Assembly (NCBI GenBank): GCA_014860225.1
Contig: JACZKE010000060.1
Span: 186,001-250,000 of the forward strand
Direction: 5' to 3'
Length of the DNA stretch: 64,000 nucleotides
Source of the DNA: Desulfuromonadales bacterium
Lineage (GTDB): Bacteria > Desulfobacterota > Desulfuromonadia > Desulfuromonadales > BM103
Every line of letters starts with the position of its first letter. Positions within the stretch are counted from its first letter, which is position 1. Position numbers and translations under genes: made by a program. The notes under the pieces were generated by a model. That model did no database searches and was not told the origin of the DNA. It saw only the letters and a list, made by a program, of their open reading frames with translations. Shown here in pieces: positions 8,639 to 19,988 of the stretch.

Positions 8639-11092
8639 TTGACGCTAAACCCTGAAATTATAATTCCGATCCATGGCATGAGCTGTCAGAAATGCGTTGC
8701 CAAGGTGTCGACTGCCCTGCGCGCGGTTGAAGGCGTCATCGAGGTCGATGTCTCTCTGCCGGAAAAGCTGGGCAGAGTGGCGGTCGCCGAACATGGTCCG
8801 AATCGTGACCAGCTAATGGGTGTCGTCATCCAGGCCGGCTTTCAGACGGTTGCTCCGGTAGCAGACGCCGAGCCTGAATCCACGCAACCTCCCGCAGTCG
8901 AGAGCCTCGGTTCAATAGATGCGCTCCACACGGATATTTTTGCTGTGCGAGGGATGACCTGTGCTAATTGTGCGCAGACCATAGAAAAGGGCGTCGCCAA
9001 ACTAACGGGTGTTTCGTCTGCAAGCGTCAATTTTGCGGCAGAAAAGCTGGCAGTCGTCTATGACTCCACCCGACTGCAAAAGGCTGACCTGATTGCCAGA
9101 ATAGAGGACCTGGGCTATCGAGCTGCTTCTGACGACGCGCAAGACCAGCAAGAGGGTCAATTGCAGCTATATTGGCTGATCTTTGCCGCTAGTCTGTCAC
9201 TGCCGATCATGCCGTTGATGTGGTTTGCTCCTTTCGGCGCAGCAACCATCTACATCATCTGTGCGCTCTCGACCATCGTTCAGTTCAGCGCCGGCCTGAC
9301 GTTCTATCGAAGTGCCTGGAAATCATTGAAGAACCGTTCGGCCAACATGGACGTGCTGGTCGCTATGGGGATAACCGCTGCCTATGGCTATTCGCTTATG
9401 GCCCTGTTCAATGTATTCGCTTTGACCGGAGAAGTCTTCTTCGAAACCAGCGCCATGCTGATCACCTTTATCCGTTTCGGCAAGTGGCTTGAAGCCCGGG
9501 CGAAAGGCAAGGCCAGTCAGGCTCTTAAATCATTGTTGCAGCTGCAGGCGGATCGGGCCCTGCTGCTCGTGGATGGCAGAGAGACAGAAGTCCCCACCAA
9601 CCAGGTCCGTGTCGGTGATCGGGTCATCGTACGGCCTGGCGAGAAAATCCCGGTGGACGGCATTGTTATCGAGGGTGATTCGGCGGTTGATGAAGCGATG
9701 GTCACCGGTGAATCGCTGCCGGTTGAAAAGGGTCCCGGCGCCGAAGTCACCGGTGCGACGATCAATGCCAGTGGTCGCCTGGTCGTCGAAGCGACCCGGG
9801 TCGGCAATGAAACGGTCCTGGCGCAGATTGTGCGCATGGTCGAAGACGCCCAGGGCGACAAGGCGCCGATCCAGCGGCTTGCCGATGCGGTCTCCAGCTG
9901 GTTCGTTCCCGCGGTTGTTGTGGTAGCGATGGCCACCTTTGCCGTCTGGTACTGGTCGGCTGCCGCCGGCTTCCTGTTCGCATTCAAGATGGCCATTGCC
10001 GTGCTGGTCATCGCCTGCCCCTGCGCCCTTGGCCTGGCTACCCCTACAGCGATAATGGTCGGCAGTTCCATCGGTCTCTCAGCCGGCATCCTCTTTAAAA
10101 AAGCATCGGTGCTGGAAAATATCTCTCATTTACAGATTCTGTTGCTGGATAAAACCGGCACTTTGACACGGGGTGAATTTGCCGTCACAGATCTGCTGGC
10201 TGTAGAGGGTGTCAGCAAAGAGGAATTGTTGAAGGTTGCGGCCGCAGTGGAAACGGCCAGCTCCCATCCTCTTGCCCGGGCTGTTGTGCGACATGCTGAA
10301 AAAAATGCTGTCATGTACCCGAGCGTCAGTGACGTTGAGGAAGTCGGCGGACACGGTCTGGTTTGTACGATCGACGGAGCTCAGGTCCTCGCTGGCAGTC
10401 ATCGCCTGATGGAGCGCGAGCAGGTCGCCGTTGATGCTTTCGATCTGCAGGTCAACGCCTGGGCAGCCGTCGGCAAATCCGTCATTTATATCGCCAGGAA
10501 TGGACAGGTGATGGGCGTTCTCGCTCTGGCTGACACCCTCAAGGAGGGCGCTGCTGAAACGGTTGCCAGGTTGCGGCAACTCGGCCTGAAGACGGTCATG
10601 ATCACCGGTGATCGGCAGGCCGCCGCCCATGCTGTCGCCGCTCAGCTGGGACTCGACGAAGTCGAGGCCGAAGTGCTTCCCGGCGGCAAACTGGATGTGG
10701 TCCGCCGTTACCAGGAGCAGGGATTTTTTATCGGCATGGTCGGCGACGGCATCAACGATGCTCCTGCCCTGGCCCAGGCGGATATCGGCATCGCCATCGG
10801 CAGCGGCAGCGATGTCGTCAAAGAGACCGGCGACCTGGTGCTGGTCAAGGGCGACATCCGCGATGTTGAGCGGGGAATACGTCTTGGCCGCAGAACGCTT
10901 TCCAAGGTCAAGCAGAACCTGTTCTGGGCGTTCTTCTACAACGTCATCGGTATCCCGATTGCGGCTGGCGTGTTGTATCCTGCATTCGGTATTGTGCTTA
11001 AACCGGAATTTGCCGGGCTGGCTATGGCCTTTTCGAGTGTTTCGGTGGTGACGAATAGTTTGTTGCTGAAGAGGTATGCGAGAAGGCTTTGA
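8639..11092 (+). CDS. copA: Copper-exporting P1B-type ATPase
   Basis: The start is probably TTG 8639, 11 bp after GAGGAG. Two N-terminal heavy-metal-associated domains carry GMSCQKC (C16, C19) and GMTCANC (C108, C111). The core has the TGES actuator motif, the CPC ion site at 460-462 ([10 protein letters not shown]), the phosphorylation site DKTGTLTRG with D504, the SHPLARA loop of P1B pumps, and [18 protein letters not shown] from about 702. The CPC with two CxxC domains points to Cu+ export to the periplasm. The length (817) is normal. TTGACC/GGTCAA at the stop codon forms a small hairpin that may weakly terminate. Confidence 0.95.
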   Translation: MTLNPEIIIPIHGMSCQKCVAKVSTALRAVEGVIEVDVSLPEKLGRVAVAEHGPNRDQLMGVVIQAGFQTVAPVADAEPESTQPPAVESLGSIDALHTDIFAVRGMTCANCAQTIEKGVAKLTGVSSASVNFAAEKLAVVYDSTRLQKADLIARIEDLGYRAASDDAQDQQEGQLQLYWLIFAASLSLPIMPLMWFAPFGAATIYIICALSTIVQFSAGLTFYRSAWKSLKNRSANMDVLVAMGITAAYGYSLMALFNVFALTGEVFFETSAMLITFIRFGKWLEARAKGKASQALKSLLQLQADRALLLVDGRETEVPTNQVRVGDRVIVRPGEKIPVDGIVIEGDSAVDEAMVTGESLPVEKGPGAEVTGATINASGRLVVEATRVGNETVLAQIVRMVEDAQGDKAPIQRLADAVSSWFVPAVVVVAMATFAVWYWSAAAGFLFAFKMAIAVLVIACPCALGLATPTAIMVGSSIGLSAGILFKKASVLENISHLQILLLDKTGTLTRGEFAVTDLLAVEGVSKEELLKVAAAVETASSHPLARAVVRHAEKNAVMYPSVSDVEEVGGHGLVCTIDGAQVLAGSHRLMEREQVAVDAFDLQVNAWAAVGKSVIYIARNGQVMGVLALADTLKEGAAETVARLRQLGLKTVMITGDRQAAAHAVAAQLGLDEVEAEVLPGGKLDVVRRYQEQGFFIGMVGDGINDAPALAQADIGIAIGSGSDVVKETGDLVLVKGDIRDVERGIRLGRRTLSKVKQNLFWAFFYNVIGIPIAAGVLYPAFGIVLKPEFAGLAMAFSSVSVVTNSLLLKRYARRL

Positions 11093-11251
11093 CCATAAAG
11101 GTCAAGAAAAATTATAATGCTGTTGAATTGCTGGGGCACGGCATCCAGTGCACCGCATATTTTAGATGCTCAGGTTTATGACATATTCTGTCGCGCCTAA
11201 GCTGTCTGATGTGACAACCCTTCAGGGTACAGCATTGCAGAAGAGCCACAC

Positions 11252-12697
11252 ATGAGCCTGGACTACACAACTTTGAACCTGTTGCGGCAACGTCATCCTG
11301 CCTGGCGATTGTTGCGCTCGGATCATTCCCCCCTGGTTGCAAGTTTTCTGCACCGTGTTTTCATTGCACCTAATGTGAGAGAGATGGCGCAGATTGATCT
11401 TGCTGAAGCGTTGGAAGACGAGTTGTTTGTACTGCGCGAGCAATATGGGCCTGAGGCATTTCCAAAACCTGCGACTGCTTATCTCAATGACTGGGCGGAG
11501 AATGATAAGGGCTGGTTGCGCAAGTTCTATCCGACCGGGTCAGATGAGCCGTATTTTGACCTGACTCCGGCGACAGAGAAAGCGATTGCCTGGCTTGAGA
11601 CCCTTACCGCGCGCAGCTTTGTCGGTACCGAATCGCGACTGTTGACTCTGTTCGAATTACTCAGACAAATGAGTGCAGGGAGCGAGACGGATCCGCAGGT
11701 GCGCATTGCCGAGTTGAACAGACGTCGAGCCGAGATTGATGTCGACATCGATAGGATTCGCACCGGCAATATCCCCCTGCTCGACGACACAGCACTGAAA
11801 GACCGCTTTCAGCAGTTTCTACAGCTGGCGCGCGAACTCCTGACTGACTTTCGTGAGGTGGAACAAAATTTTCGAATTCTGGATCGGCGTGTACGCGAGC
11901 GTATCGCGCTCTGGGATGGAGCCAAAGGGGCTTTGCTCGAAGAGATCATGGGGGAGCGCGATTTGATTGCCGATTCAGATCAGGGCAAAAGTTTTCGTGC
12001 TTTCTGGGATTTCCTTATGTCGCAGACGCGTCAGGAGGAGTTGACCCAACTGCTGGATCAGGTGTTGGCTCTACCGCCGGTTGTCGAGATGCAGCCGGAA
12101 CCTCGTTTGCGACGTGTCCACTACGACTGGCTCGAAGCCGGTGAAAATACTCAGCGCACAGTTGCCCGTCTTTCACAACAGCTCAGGCGGTTTCTCGACG
12201 ATCAAGCCTGGCTGGAGAATCGCCGGATTATGGATATCCTGCACACAATCGAAGCCCGGGTGTTGGCCCTGCGTGAAACGCTCCCTTCCGGTGATTTCAT
12301 GCCGCTGAATGATACCGCTGTTGCCATCGATCTGCCGATGGAGCGACCGCTCTACAGGCTACCGGTAAAACCGTTGATCGATGATGTGGTGTTACAGGCA
12401 GGCGATGCAGAGTTCGATGCAACGGTTCTTTATGGGCAGGTGTTCATCGACAGGTCGGAACTGTCCAGCCACATTCGCCAGTCGCTGCAGACCCGTGCGC
12501 AAATAAGCCTGGGTGAACTGGTCTCCAGACATCCGTTACGACAGGGGTTGGCTGAACTTGTGACCTATCTGCAGTTGGCAGGCGATTGGCCGCACACGGT
12601 GGTAGACGAGGAAACCATCGATACGATCGAATGGCAAACCAAGGTCGGGACAGTTCGACGAGCCCGTTTACCCCGGGTCCTTTTTGTGAGGGATTGA
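11252..12697 (+). CDS. jetA: Wadjet system protein JetA (DUF3375, MukF/kleisin-like)
   Basis: The 481-residue protein matches the DUF3375 family: N-terminal LDYTTLNLLRQRHPAWRLLR with APNVREMAQ-type helices, a WLRKFYP segment, and a helical core (ERIALWDGAKGALLEEIMG). Type I Wadjet JetA is the kleisin-like subunit that joins the SMC-type ATPase. It is the first gene of a four-gene operon in canonical jetABCD order, with lengths close to described systems. The spacing to jetB is 2 bp. Wadjet senses circular plasmids by loop extrusion and cleaves them. No clear promoter was found in the 160 bp upstream of the start. Confidence 0.92.
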   Translation: MSLDYTTLNLLRQRHPAWRLLRSDHSPLVASFLHRVFIAPNVREMAQIDLAEALEDELFVLREQYGPEAFPKPATAYLNDWAENDKGWLRKFYPTGSDEPYFDLTPATEKAIAWLETLTARSFVGTESRLLTLFELLRQMSAGSETDPQVRIAELNRRRAEIDVDIDRIRTGNIPLLDDTALKDRFQQFLQLARELLTDFREVEQNFRILDRRVRERIALWDGAKGALLEEIMGERDLIADSDQGKSFRAFWDFLMSQTRQEELTQLLDQVLALPPVVEMQPEPRLRRVHYDWLEAGENTQRTVARLSQQLRRFLDDQAWLENRRIMDILHTIEARVLALRETLPSGDFMPLNDTAVAIDLPMERPLYRLPVKPLIDDVVLQAGDAEFDATVLYGQVFIDRSELSSHIRQSLQTRAQISLGELVSRHPLRQGLAELVTYLQLAGDWPHTVVDEETIDTIEWQTKVGTVRRARLPRVLFVRD

Positions 12698-12699
12698 TA

Positions 12700-13335
12700 A
12701 TGGATACTACCGACAGTCAGACAATGGCTCCCGACTCTGCAGATTACGATCTGTCTGCGATCGTGGTGCCGCTACTCAAAGGGGTCGTCTATCAAGAGGA
12801 CAATCCGGGTCAGTGGCACAGTTTGCTCTGTTTACAGGCCCAAGTGCGTGATTATGTAGTTGTGCTCGGTCTGGAACTGGTGCTCGATGAATCTGAAGGT
12901 TATGCTTTCCTCTGCTCACGTCCTGAATCTGACCACCAAGATTCACACATCAAATCACCGCGCCTGGTGACGCGTCGTCAGCTCTCCTTTCCGGTCAGTC
13001 TGCTTCTGGCTCTGTTGCGAAAGAAGCTGGCCGAGTCTGACGCTGGTGGCGGCGATACAAGATTGATCATCTCACGCGATGAAGTGGTTGAACTTATACG
13101 TGTCTTTTTACCTGCGGGGAGCAATGAAACCCGACTTATCGATCAGGTTGACAGCCACCTGAACAAGGTTGCGGAACTTGGATTTGTCCGTCGTTTGCGT
13201 GGACAGGAGCGGATGTTCGAGGTCCGACGAATTCTCAAGGCCTTCATTGATGCCCAGTGGCTGGCGGAGTTCGATCAGCGCCTGGCCAGCTATCAGAACC
13301 AGTTGGCAGGATCAGGAGAGACAAGCGATGAATGA
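12700..13335 (+). CDS. jetB: Wadjet system protein JetB (DUF4194, MukE/KITE-like)
   Basis: The start at ATG 12700 lies 2 bp after the jetA stop, with GAGGGA upstream. The 211-residue product fits DUF4194: an N-terminal [22 protein letters not shown] stretch (shown as positions about 18-38), [20 protein letters not shown] in the middle, and a winged-helix C-terminal half ([19 protein letters not shown]). In Wadjet it is the KITE subunit that binds JetA and loads with JetC on DNA. Its last 8 bp overlap the start of jetC, implying coupled synthesis. Confidence 0.92.
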   Translation: MDTTDSQTMAPDSADYDLSAIVVPLLKGVVYQEDNPGQWHSLLCLQAQVRDYVVVLGLELVLDESEGYAFLCSRPESDHQDSHIKSPRLVTRRQLSFPVSLLLALLRKKLAESDAGGGDTRLIISRDEVVELIRVFLPAGSNETRLIDQVDSHLNKVAELGFVRRLRGQERMFEVRRILKAFIDAQWLAEFDQRLASYQNQLAGSGETSDE

Positions 13336-16300
13336 GACCCTGGAGCTCGAGTTCATCGGCGATGATCAATTGGCCGGCTTTCGCCTGCAACGCCTGGAAG
13401 TTTTCAATTGGGGGACCTTTGACAGTCGGGTGTGGACGCTGGCGCTCGATGGCAAGAACGCCTTGCTCACAGGCGACATAGGTTCGGGTAAGTCCACCAT
13501 GGTCGATGCGGTGACTACCTTGCTGGTGCCATCCCAGCGCGTTTCATACAATAAGGCGGCCGGGGCAGATGCCCGGGAGCGCACCCTGCGCTCCTATGTG
13601 CTCGGTTACTACAAATCCGAACGCAATGAGATAAGTGGCAGTGCAAAGCCGGTCGCCCTGCGCGATCAAAATAGCTATTCGGTGATTCTGGGTGTCTTTC
13701 ACAATGCTGGATATAACAAGACGGTGACGCTGGCCCAGGTCTTCTGGATGAAGGAGGCCCAAGGGCAACCGGCACGCTTCTTCGTTGCTGCCGAGCAGGA
13801 TCTTGGCATTGCCGCCGATTTTGCCCGATTTGGAACCGAGATTGGCAGCTTGCGCAAGCAGTTGCGCGGTGCCGGTGTCACCTTGTTTGACAGCTTTCCG
13901 CCCTATGGGGCATGGTTCCGACGTCGTTTCGGCATCGACAATGAACAGGCACTGGAACTCTTTCATCAGACCGTGTCCTTAAAGTCGGTGGGAAATCTCA
14001 CTGACTTCGTTCGCACCCACATGCTCGAACCCTTTGATGTCGCGTCACGTATCGCCGCTCTGATCGGTCATTTTGACGATCTCAATCGTGCCCATGAGGC
14101 CGTGCTCAAGGCCAAACGACAGGTGGAGATGCTTGACCCTCTGGTCTCCGACTGCGGCCGGCATAGAGAACTGCTGACGGCGACCGAGCAGTTGCGCATT
14201 TGCCGTGAAGCCCTCAGGCCATGGTTCTCCGGACACAAACTTGAATTACTGGAGAAGCGTCTGACCACACTCACCGAGGAACTCATTCGTCACAACACGC
14301 GTATCGAACGTCTTGATGAAGAGAAATCCTCTCTCAAGGGTCGCGAACGGGAACTACGGCTCACCATTGCGGAGAATGGCGGAGATCGACTCGAGCGCCT
14401 CGATGAAGAGCTGCGTGTTATGGAAGATGAACAGTTGCGGCGTCGAAAAAAAGCAAGCCGTTACGCCGAACTGGTGCAAAAACTGGATCTCCATCCGGCA
14501 GCCAATGAACAGACCTTCCTCACTCAGCACCAGCAATGTGTGGCTCTGCGGGAAGAACTGGAACAGAACGAAGCCAGAATCCAGAATGAACGTAATGAGG
14601 CGGGTGTCTTCTTTGCCCAGGGTCGACGTGAGCATAGCGAGCTGAGCATTGAAATCAACGGCCTGAAGGCTCGCCGTAGCAATATCGATGAGAGGCAGAT
14701 CGCCATGCGTCGTGCCTTGTGCAAAGCACTGAACCTGCAGGAAGAGATTATGCCTTTTGCCGGTGAGCTGGTTAAGGTGCGCGAAGAGGAGCAGCCCTGG
14801 GAGGGAGCCATCGAACGTATGCTGCACAATTTTGCTTTGTCACTCTTGGTGCCGGACAAGCATTATGCCCAGGTGGCCGAATGGGTTGACCGTACTCACC
14901 TCAAAGGGCGTCTGGTCTATTTTCGGGTACGAGCGAAGAATCGGGGGAATTTGCCCTCACTGCAAGCTGATTCGCTGGCGCGCAAAATCTCGATTAAACC
15001 TGATTCTCTTTGTTATGACTGGCTGGAATGCGAGATCGCTCATCGCTTTGATGTGGTTTGCTGCACTGACCAGGAGCAGTTTCGTCGCGCCGGCAAGGCT
15101 ATCACTCTGGCTGGTCAGATTAAAGCGCCGGGTGAACGTCATGAGAAGGATGACCGTCACCGCCTCAATGACCGCAGCCGCTATGTGCTCGGTTGGAGCA
15201 ACGAAGCCAAGATCATGGCACTGCAAGAAAAGGCTCAACTGCTGGAGACCCAACTTGGTGAGATAGGCAGTCATATCGCCAATTTGGAGAGCGAGCAGAA
15301 AACAAACAATACGCAACTGGAAACACTTTCGAAGCTGGTCGAATACAACGATTTTCGTGAGTTGGACTGGCAACCTCTGGCTGTTGAGATGGCACGTCTG
15401 GAAGATGAAAAGCGCCAGATGGAGGCCTCTTCCGACATTCTCAAGACTCTTGCCGGGCAGCTTGAGGCGCTGGAAATTGCCCTTGCGGACGTTGAACGTC
15501 AACTTGATGAGCGCAAAGACAAGCGCTCCAGGGTGAAGCAGAAAAAACATGATGCAGAAAGTCTGCAAGAGCAGACTCTGCTTCTGCTTCAGGCTTCCGA
15601 ACCCGGTCATGCTGAATATTTCTCTCGACTTGCAACATTGCGCGAGGAAGCGTTTGGGGAACATCAACTTACAGTTGAATCGTGCGATAACCGGGAACGG
15701 GAGATGCGCGACTGGCTGCAGACCAGGATCGACGCCGAGGATAGAAAAATCGCTCGCCTGCGCGACAAGATCATCGATGCCATGCGCTCTTACAGTACGA
15801 CCTATCCCCTCGAAACCCAGGAAATCGACGTTTCGGTAGAGGCTGCTGGTGAATACAGTGCCATGCTGGAACAGCTGAGTGCCGACGATCTGCCACGTTT
15901 TGAGGCGCGCTTCAAGGAGTTACTCAACGTTAATGCAATCAATGAGATTGCCAATTTCAACTCTCAGTTGCATCGCGAACGCGAAACGATCAAAGAACGG
16001 GTCGCTCACATTAATGAATCGCTCACCCAGATCGACTACAACCCCGGACGTTACATCGCGCTCGAAGCACAAATCGCCACCGATGCCGACCTCCGCGATT
16101 TCCAATCCGATCTACGCGCATGTACCGACAGTACGACAACCGGTTCGGACGATGCCCAGTATTCCGAGACCAAGTTTTTACAGGTGCGCCGGATCATCGA
16201 ACGTTTCCGTGGTCGTGAGGGGCAAACCGAACTGGATCGACGCTGGACAACCAGAGTGACCGATGTCCGCAACTGGTTTGTCTTCGCCGCCAGTGAGCGC

Positions 16301-16693
16301 TGGCGCGAGGATGACAGCGAGCATGAACACTACGCCGATTCGGGGGGGAAATCAGGAGGGCAGAAAGAGAAGCTTGCTTACACGGTGCTGGCGGCCAGCC
16401 TCGCTTATCAGTTTGGTCTGGAATGGGGAGCAGTTCGCTCACGCTCGTTCCGTTTTGTAGTGATCGATGAAGCCTTTGGCCGTGGTTCGGACGAATCAAC
16501 CCAATACGGACTCAGGCTGTTTGCGCAATTGAACCTGCAGTTGCTGATCATTACGCCACTGCAGAAGATTCACATCATCGAACCTTATGTTGCTAACGTC
16601 GGTTTTGTGCATAATGAGAACGGGCGTGCTTCCTGCCTGCGTAACCTCTCTATTGAGGAGTATCGGGTCGAGAAACAGAAAGTTCTATCATGA
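13328..16693 (+). CDS. jetC: Wadjet system ATPase JetC (SMC/MukB-like)
   Basis: The start at ATG 13328 overlaps jetB by 8 bp and gives 1121 residues. Walker A is GDIGSGKS at 49-56; the middle 600 residues are two long coiled-coil arms around a hinge-like region; the ABC signature stretch [15 protein letters not shown] starts near residue 1002 and Walker B ([14 protein letters not shown]) near 1042. This is the SbcC/MukB-type head arrangement of JetC, the loop-extruding motor of Wadjet. The proteins JetABC form the SMC-like complex, and JetD is the nuclease. All ATPase motifs are intact, so the system should be functional. Confidence 0.94.
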   Translation: MNETLELEFIGDDQLAGFRLQRLEVFNWGTFDSRVWTLALDGKNALLTGDIGSGKSTMVDAVTTLLVPSQRVSYNKAAGADARERTLRSYVLGYYKSERNEISGSAKPVALRDQNSYSVILGVFHNAGYNKTVTLAQVFWMKEAQGQPARFFVAAEQDLGIAADFARFGTEIGSLRKQLRGAGVTLFDSFPPYGAWFRRRFGIDNEQALELFHQTVSLKSVGNLTDFVRTHMLEPFDVASRIAALIGHFDDLNRAHEAVLKAKRQVEMLDPLVSDCGRHRELLTATEQLRICREALRPWFSGHKLELLEKRLTTLTEELIRHNTRIERLDEEKSSLKGRERELRLTIAENGGDRLERLDEELRVMEDEQLRRRKKASRYAELVQKLDLHPAANEQTFLTQHQQCVALREELEQNEARIQNERNEAGVFFAQGRREHSELSIEINGLKARRSNIDERQIAMRRALCKALNLQEEIMPFAGELVKVREEEQPWEGAIERMLHNFALSLLVPDKHYAQVAEWVDRTHLKGRLVYFRVRAKNRGNLPSLQADSLARKISIKPDSLCYDWLECEIAHRFDVVCCTDQEQFRRAGKAITLAGQIKAPGERHEKDDRHRLNDRSRYVLGWSNEAKIMALQEKAQLLETQLGEIGSHIANLESEQKTNNTQLETLSKLVEYNDFRELDWQPLAVEMARLEDEKRQMEASSDILKTLAGQLEALEIALADVERQLDERKDKRSRVKQKKHDAESLQEQTLLLLQASEPGHAEYFSRLATLREEAFGEHQLTVESCDNREREMRDWLQTRIDAEDRKIARLRDKIIDAMRSYSTTYPLETQEIDVSVEAAGEYSAMLEQLSADDLPRFEARFKELLNVNAINEIANFNSQLHRERETIKERVAHINESLTQIDYNPGRYIALEAQIATDADLRDFQSDLRACTDSTTTGSDDAQYSETKFLQVRRIIERFRGREGQTELDRRWTTRVTDVRNWFVFAASERWREDDSEHEHYADSGGKSGGQKEKLAYTVLAASLAYQFGLEWGAVRSRSFRFVVIDEAFGRGSDESTQYGLRLFAQLNLQLLIITPLQKIHIIEPYVANVGFVHNENGRASCLRNLSIEEYRVEKQKVLS

Positions 16694-17865
16694 ACTGGAC
16701 AACACCTGCTGACCTGTCTGCCCAGGTGCAAAAATTATGGAATAATGGTGCGCTGCTGGCCGAACTTGCGGGTGGTCCCGCTCTTTTCCCCAGACGTTTA
16801 CGATTGAAAGCTCCGACCTCGACGGAACTTGTCGAACGCTTTGCAGATGTACGCGTCTGGATCTCCCGACTGGATCGACAAGCGAAGCACTACCGTGTGG
16901 CCTGGCGTACCGTTAATCACCGCATTCTGGGCTCAAACTCAGTACCATTTGAGATCTGGATTGATTCATTGGAGGAGGCTCTTGAGCTGATCGGCAAGCG
17001 CCGTTCCGCCGAGCGTTTTGCAGCTATGGTGGCTTTATCCAGGGAGCGCCAGCCGCAACTGCTGATCTGGCTGGAGAAGCGCCCGCTGCGTGCCCTTGAA
17101 CTCGCCGCTGATTGGCCTCTGTTGTTGGATATCCTCTCTTGGCTGCAGCATCATCCCCGCCCCGAAATCTACCTGCGGCAGATCGATATAGCCGGAGTGC
17201 ACAGCAAATTTATCGAGAGTCATCGTGCTGTGCTAGCAGAACTTTTCGATCTGGTGCTTCCGCAGGATAATATTGACGCAACGGCCCTCGGCTTGACCGG
17301 CTTCTGCCGTCGCTATGGGTTTCGTGACAAACCATTGCGTTTACGCTTCCGTCTCCTGGATTCTGATCTTGCGCTCTTCGCCACCGATACCGACCAGGAC
17401 ATCACGGTCACAATGGAGACCTTCGCAAGGTTTGATCTGCCGGTGAAGAAGGTTTTTATCACCGAGAACGAAATCAATTTTCTCGCTTTCCCCATGGTTC
17501 CACAGAGCATGGTCATTTTCGGTGCCGGTTACGGCTTCGAAGTGTTGAAAAAGGCGAAGTGGATGAAAAGCCGCACTATCTACTACTGGGGAGATATCGA
17601 TACTCATGGCTTTGCCATTCTTGACCAGTTGCGTGCCAACTTCCCAACTGCGGTCTCTTTTCTGATGGATCAGGAAACTTTACTAGCTCACCAACTTCAT
17701 TGGGGGCAGGAGGCGCAACCCGAACGACGTGATTTGTACAGATTGACCACATTGGAACATAAGCTCTACGACGATTTGCGTCAGAACCGATTTGACAAGC
17801 AGTTGAGGCTTGAACAGGAGCGGATCGGGTTTGATTGGGTAGGAAGAGCGTTGGGCAGGTTGTAA
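16690..17865 (+). CDS. jetD: Wadjet system nuclease JetD (DUF3322 plus DUF2220 Toprim)
   Basis: The ATG at 16690 overlaps the jetC stop (ATGA). The 391-residue protein has an N-terminal DUF3322 region ([31 protein letters not shown]) and a C-terminal Toprim-like DUF2220 domain. The metal-binding signature is visible as [14 protein letters not shown] (glutamate) and [18 protein letters not shown] (DxD). In Wadjet JetD is the topoisomerase VI-like nuclease that cuts plasmid DNA once the JetABC motor stalls. The operon ends here; 96 bp later a RecQ-type helicase gene begins. Confidence 0.93.
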   Translation: MNWTTPADLSAQVQKLWNNGALLAELAGGPALFPRRLRLKAPTSTELVERFADVRVWISRLDRQAKHYRVAWRTVNHRILGSNSVPFEIWIDSLEEALELIGKRRSAERFAAMVALSRERQPQLLIWLEKRPLRALELAADWPLLLDILSWLQHHPRPEIYLRQIDIAGVHSKFIESHRAVLAELFDLVLPQDNIDATALGLTGFCRRYGFRDKPLRLRFRLLDSDLALFATDTDQDITVTMETFARFDLPVKKVFITENEINFLAFPMVPQSMVIFGAGYGFEVLKKAKWMKSRTIYYWGDIDTHGFAILDQLRANFPTAVSFLMDQETLLAHQLHWGQEAQPERRDLYRLTTLEHKLYDDLRQNRFDKQLRLEQERIGFDWVGRALGRL

Positions 17866-17961
17866 TTGTTATCTATTGTGGTGCATTAACTGTCAGATAC
17901 AGGCAAAGATCGTATACTGCGTCAATCTAATGGAATGTAATTATTATCAAGGAGATCACTT

Positions 17962-19881
17962 ATGCCAACCTTACAAAAACAACTACAGCAGTCTTTTGGT
18001 TTCAGCTTCTTTCGAGAAGGACAGAAAGAGGTGATAACCAAGCTTCTTGCAGGAAAGTCGGTTCTGGCGATTTTCCCGACCGGTGGCGGCAAGAGCCTTT
18101 GCTATCAATTGCCCTCGATGTTGCTTGATGGTTTGACCCTGGTGATTTCTCCGCTTATCGCTCTGATGAAAGATCAGCTGGATTTTCTGCTCAGTAAAGG
18201 GGTGCCGGCGGCGCGCCTGGATTCCACACTGACACGTGAAGAAAACCAGAAACTCTTTAATGACCTGCACTCCGGAAGGCTGAAATTGCTCTATGTCTCC
18301 CCGGAACGCTTGGGCAATGAGCGATTTATCAAGTCAATCGCCAAACAACGCATTTCCCTGCTGGCCATTGATGAGGCTCATTGCATCAGCGAATGGGGGC
18401 ATAACTTTCGTCCCGATTATCTGAAGATTGCCCGACTGGCAAAGGAGCTCAAGGTCGAACGCACTCTGACGCTTACCGCCACTGCGACTCCGACTGTTGC
18501 GGCGGATGTCCGGGAAGCCTTTGGTGTTACCCTGGAAGATTACGTCCACACGGGATTTTATCGCCCGAACCTGGAACTAAGCGTCCTGCCTGTTGCCGGG
18601 GACGATCGCAGGCAGATCCTCCTGTCTCGAATCAGAACGCGTCCTCCCGGTTCAACGATAGTCTATGTCACTCTGCAACGTACTGCAGAGGACGTCGCGG
18701 ACTATCTTAAAAACAACGGGCTGCAAGCGACGGCTTACCATGCCGGGTTGAAGAATGAAGACCGTTCGGCGATCCAGGATGCCTTCATGAATTCGCGCGA
18801 TGCCATTATCGTGGCAACCATTGCTTTCGGCATGGGCGTCGACAAAGCGGATATCCGTTATGTCTACCATTACAATCTGCCCAAAGGACTCGAGAGTTAC
18901 TCCCAGGAGATCGGGCGTGCCGGCAGGGATGGCGAACCCTCTGTTTGTGAAATGCTGGCCTCGGCCGACGACGCTGTCACCCTGGAAAATTTCAGTTACG
19001 GGGACACGCCTGAAGCGGCAACTGTTGCTGCTTTTACACGTCACATTTTTGCAGCTGAAGAGACATTCGATGTTTCTGAGTCGCAACTCTCAAACAAGTT
19101 TGATGTGCGCCCGCTGGTGGTAAAAACGCTCTTGACCTATTTGGAACTGGAAGGCTATCTGGTATCAACCGGTCCGTTTTACACCGAATACAAGTTTCAA
19201 TGTCTGAAGCCCTCCGCCGAAATCTTTGCCCGTTTCAGCGGCGAACGGGCAGAGTTTCTGGATTCCGTTTTCCGCCACGCCCGCAAGGGAACAACCTTGT
19301 TCACTCTGGACACCGTCGAAGTCAGTCAAGCGATTAGCCAGCCCCGGGACCGCATTGTCGCTGCGCTGGGATACCTGGAAGAGAAAGGTGACATGATCAT
19401 CAATGTTACCGGCATTCGGCAGGGCTATCGTCGCTTAAAAATGCCTGGGAACATAGAGGCTCTGGTCGACGCACTTAACGAGAGATTCTGGACAAGAGAA
19501 GTCAATGACATCGACCGTATCCGACAAGTGCTCGCTTTTGCCAAACAGGACGGATGCCTGACCCGGCATCTGCTGACCTATTTTGGTGAAAATCACGCAG
19601 CTTGCGGTCACTGTTGCCGGTGTCAGGGGAGAAAACCGTCACCTCTGCAGCCTCGCCAAAGCCCTTGCTTCGATGAACAGGATGAAAAACGCATCCATGC
19701 ATTGATCGCAGAAGGCCATGTTGCACTTAAAAGCCCGCGACAGCTTGCGAGGTTTCTCTGTGGCATCACGTCACCCGCCACGACGCGCGACAAACTCCGG
19801 AAAAATGGCATGTTTGCAGCCTACGATAGATTCCCGTTCAAGGACGTTTTGCAGTTCGTGAATGCTTGGGTTTCAGAATGA
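17962..19881 (+). CDS. recQ: RecQ-family ATP-dependent DNA helicase
   Basis: A strong ribosome site (AAGGAG) precedes the ATG. Helicase motifs are Walker A TGGGKSLCYQLP (about 40-51), motif II AIDEAHCISEWGH (D137), TLTATATP (motif III), and VATIAFGMGVDKADIRYV and QEIGRAGRDG (motifs V and VI). A cysteine cluster after the winged-helix part (CGHCCRC near residue 554) and a final ~90-residue region resemble a zinc element and C-terminal accessory domain. At 639 residues it is close to normal RecQ length. It unwinds 3'-5' in recombinational repair. It sits directly downstream of the Wadjet operon on the same strand, but a functional link is not shown. Confidence 0.92.
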   Translation: MPTLQKQLQQSFGFSFFREGQKEVITKLLAGKSVLAIFPTGGGKSLCYQLPSMLLDGLTLVISPLIALMKDQLDFLLSKGVPAARLDSTLTREENQKLFNDLHSGRLKLLYVSPERLGNERFIKSIAKQRISLLAIDEAHCISEWGHNFRPDYLKIARLAKELKVERTLTLTATATPTVAADVREAFGVTLEDYVHTGFYRPNLELSVLPVAGDDRRQILLSRIRTRPPGSTIVYVTLQRTAEDVADYLKNNGLQATAYHAGLKNEDRSAIQDAFMNSRDAIIVATIAFGMGVDKADIRYVYHYNLPKGLESYSQEIGRAGRDGEPSVCEMLASADDAVTLENFSYGDTPEAATVAAFTRHIFAAEETFDVSESQLSNKFDVRPLVVKTLLTYLELEGYLVSTGPFYTEYKFQCLKPSAEIFARFSGERAEFLDSVFRHARKGTTLFTLDTVEVSQAISQPRDRIVAALGYLEEKGDMIINVTGIRQGYRRLKMPGNIEALVDALNERFWTREVNDIDRIRQVLAFAKQDGCLTRHLLTYFGENHAACGHCCRCQGRKPSPLQPRQSPCFDEQDEKRIHALIAEGHVALKSPRQLARFLCGITSPATTRDKLRKNGMFAAYDRFPFKDVLQFVNAWVSE

Positions 19882-19988
19882 ACTGGAAGCCGACAGGATG
19901 TTTTGTTATCTTCTGCTTTGTCATTTTGCCGTTTTAGGGTTTAATGCCGGGAACTTGTCGGACAATTCGGCGGGAAGCGAAAATCTGA

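Noticed and set aside
13169-13327. Longer N-terminus of JetC
   Set aside because: It would overlap jetB by 160 bp with a low-complexity Ser/Arg sequence; the ATG at 13328 gives the normal start and a short overlap.
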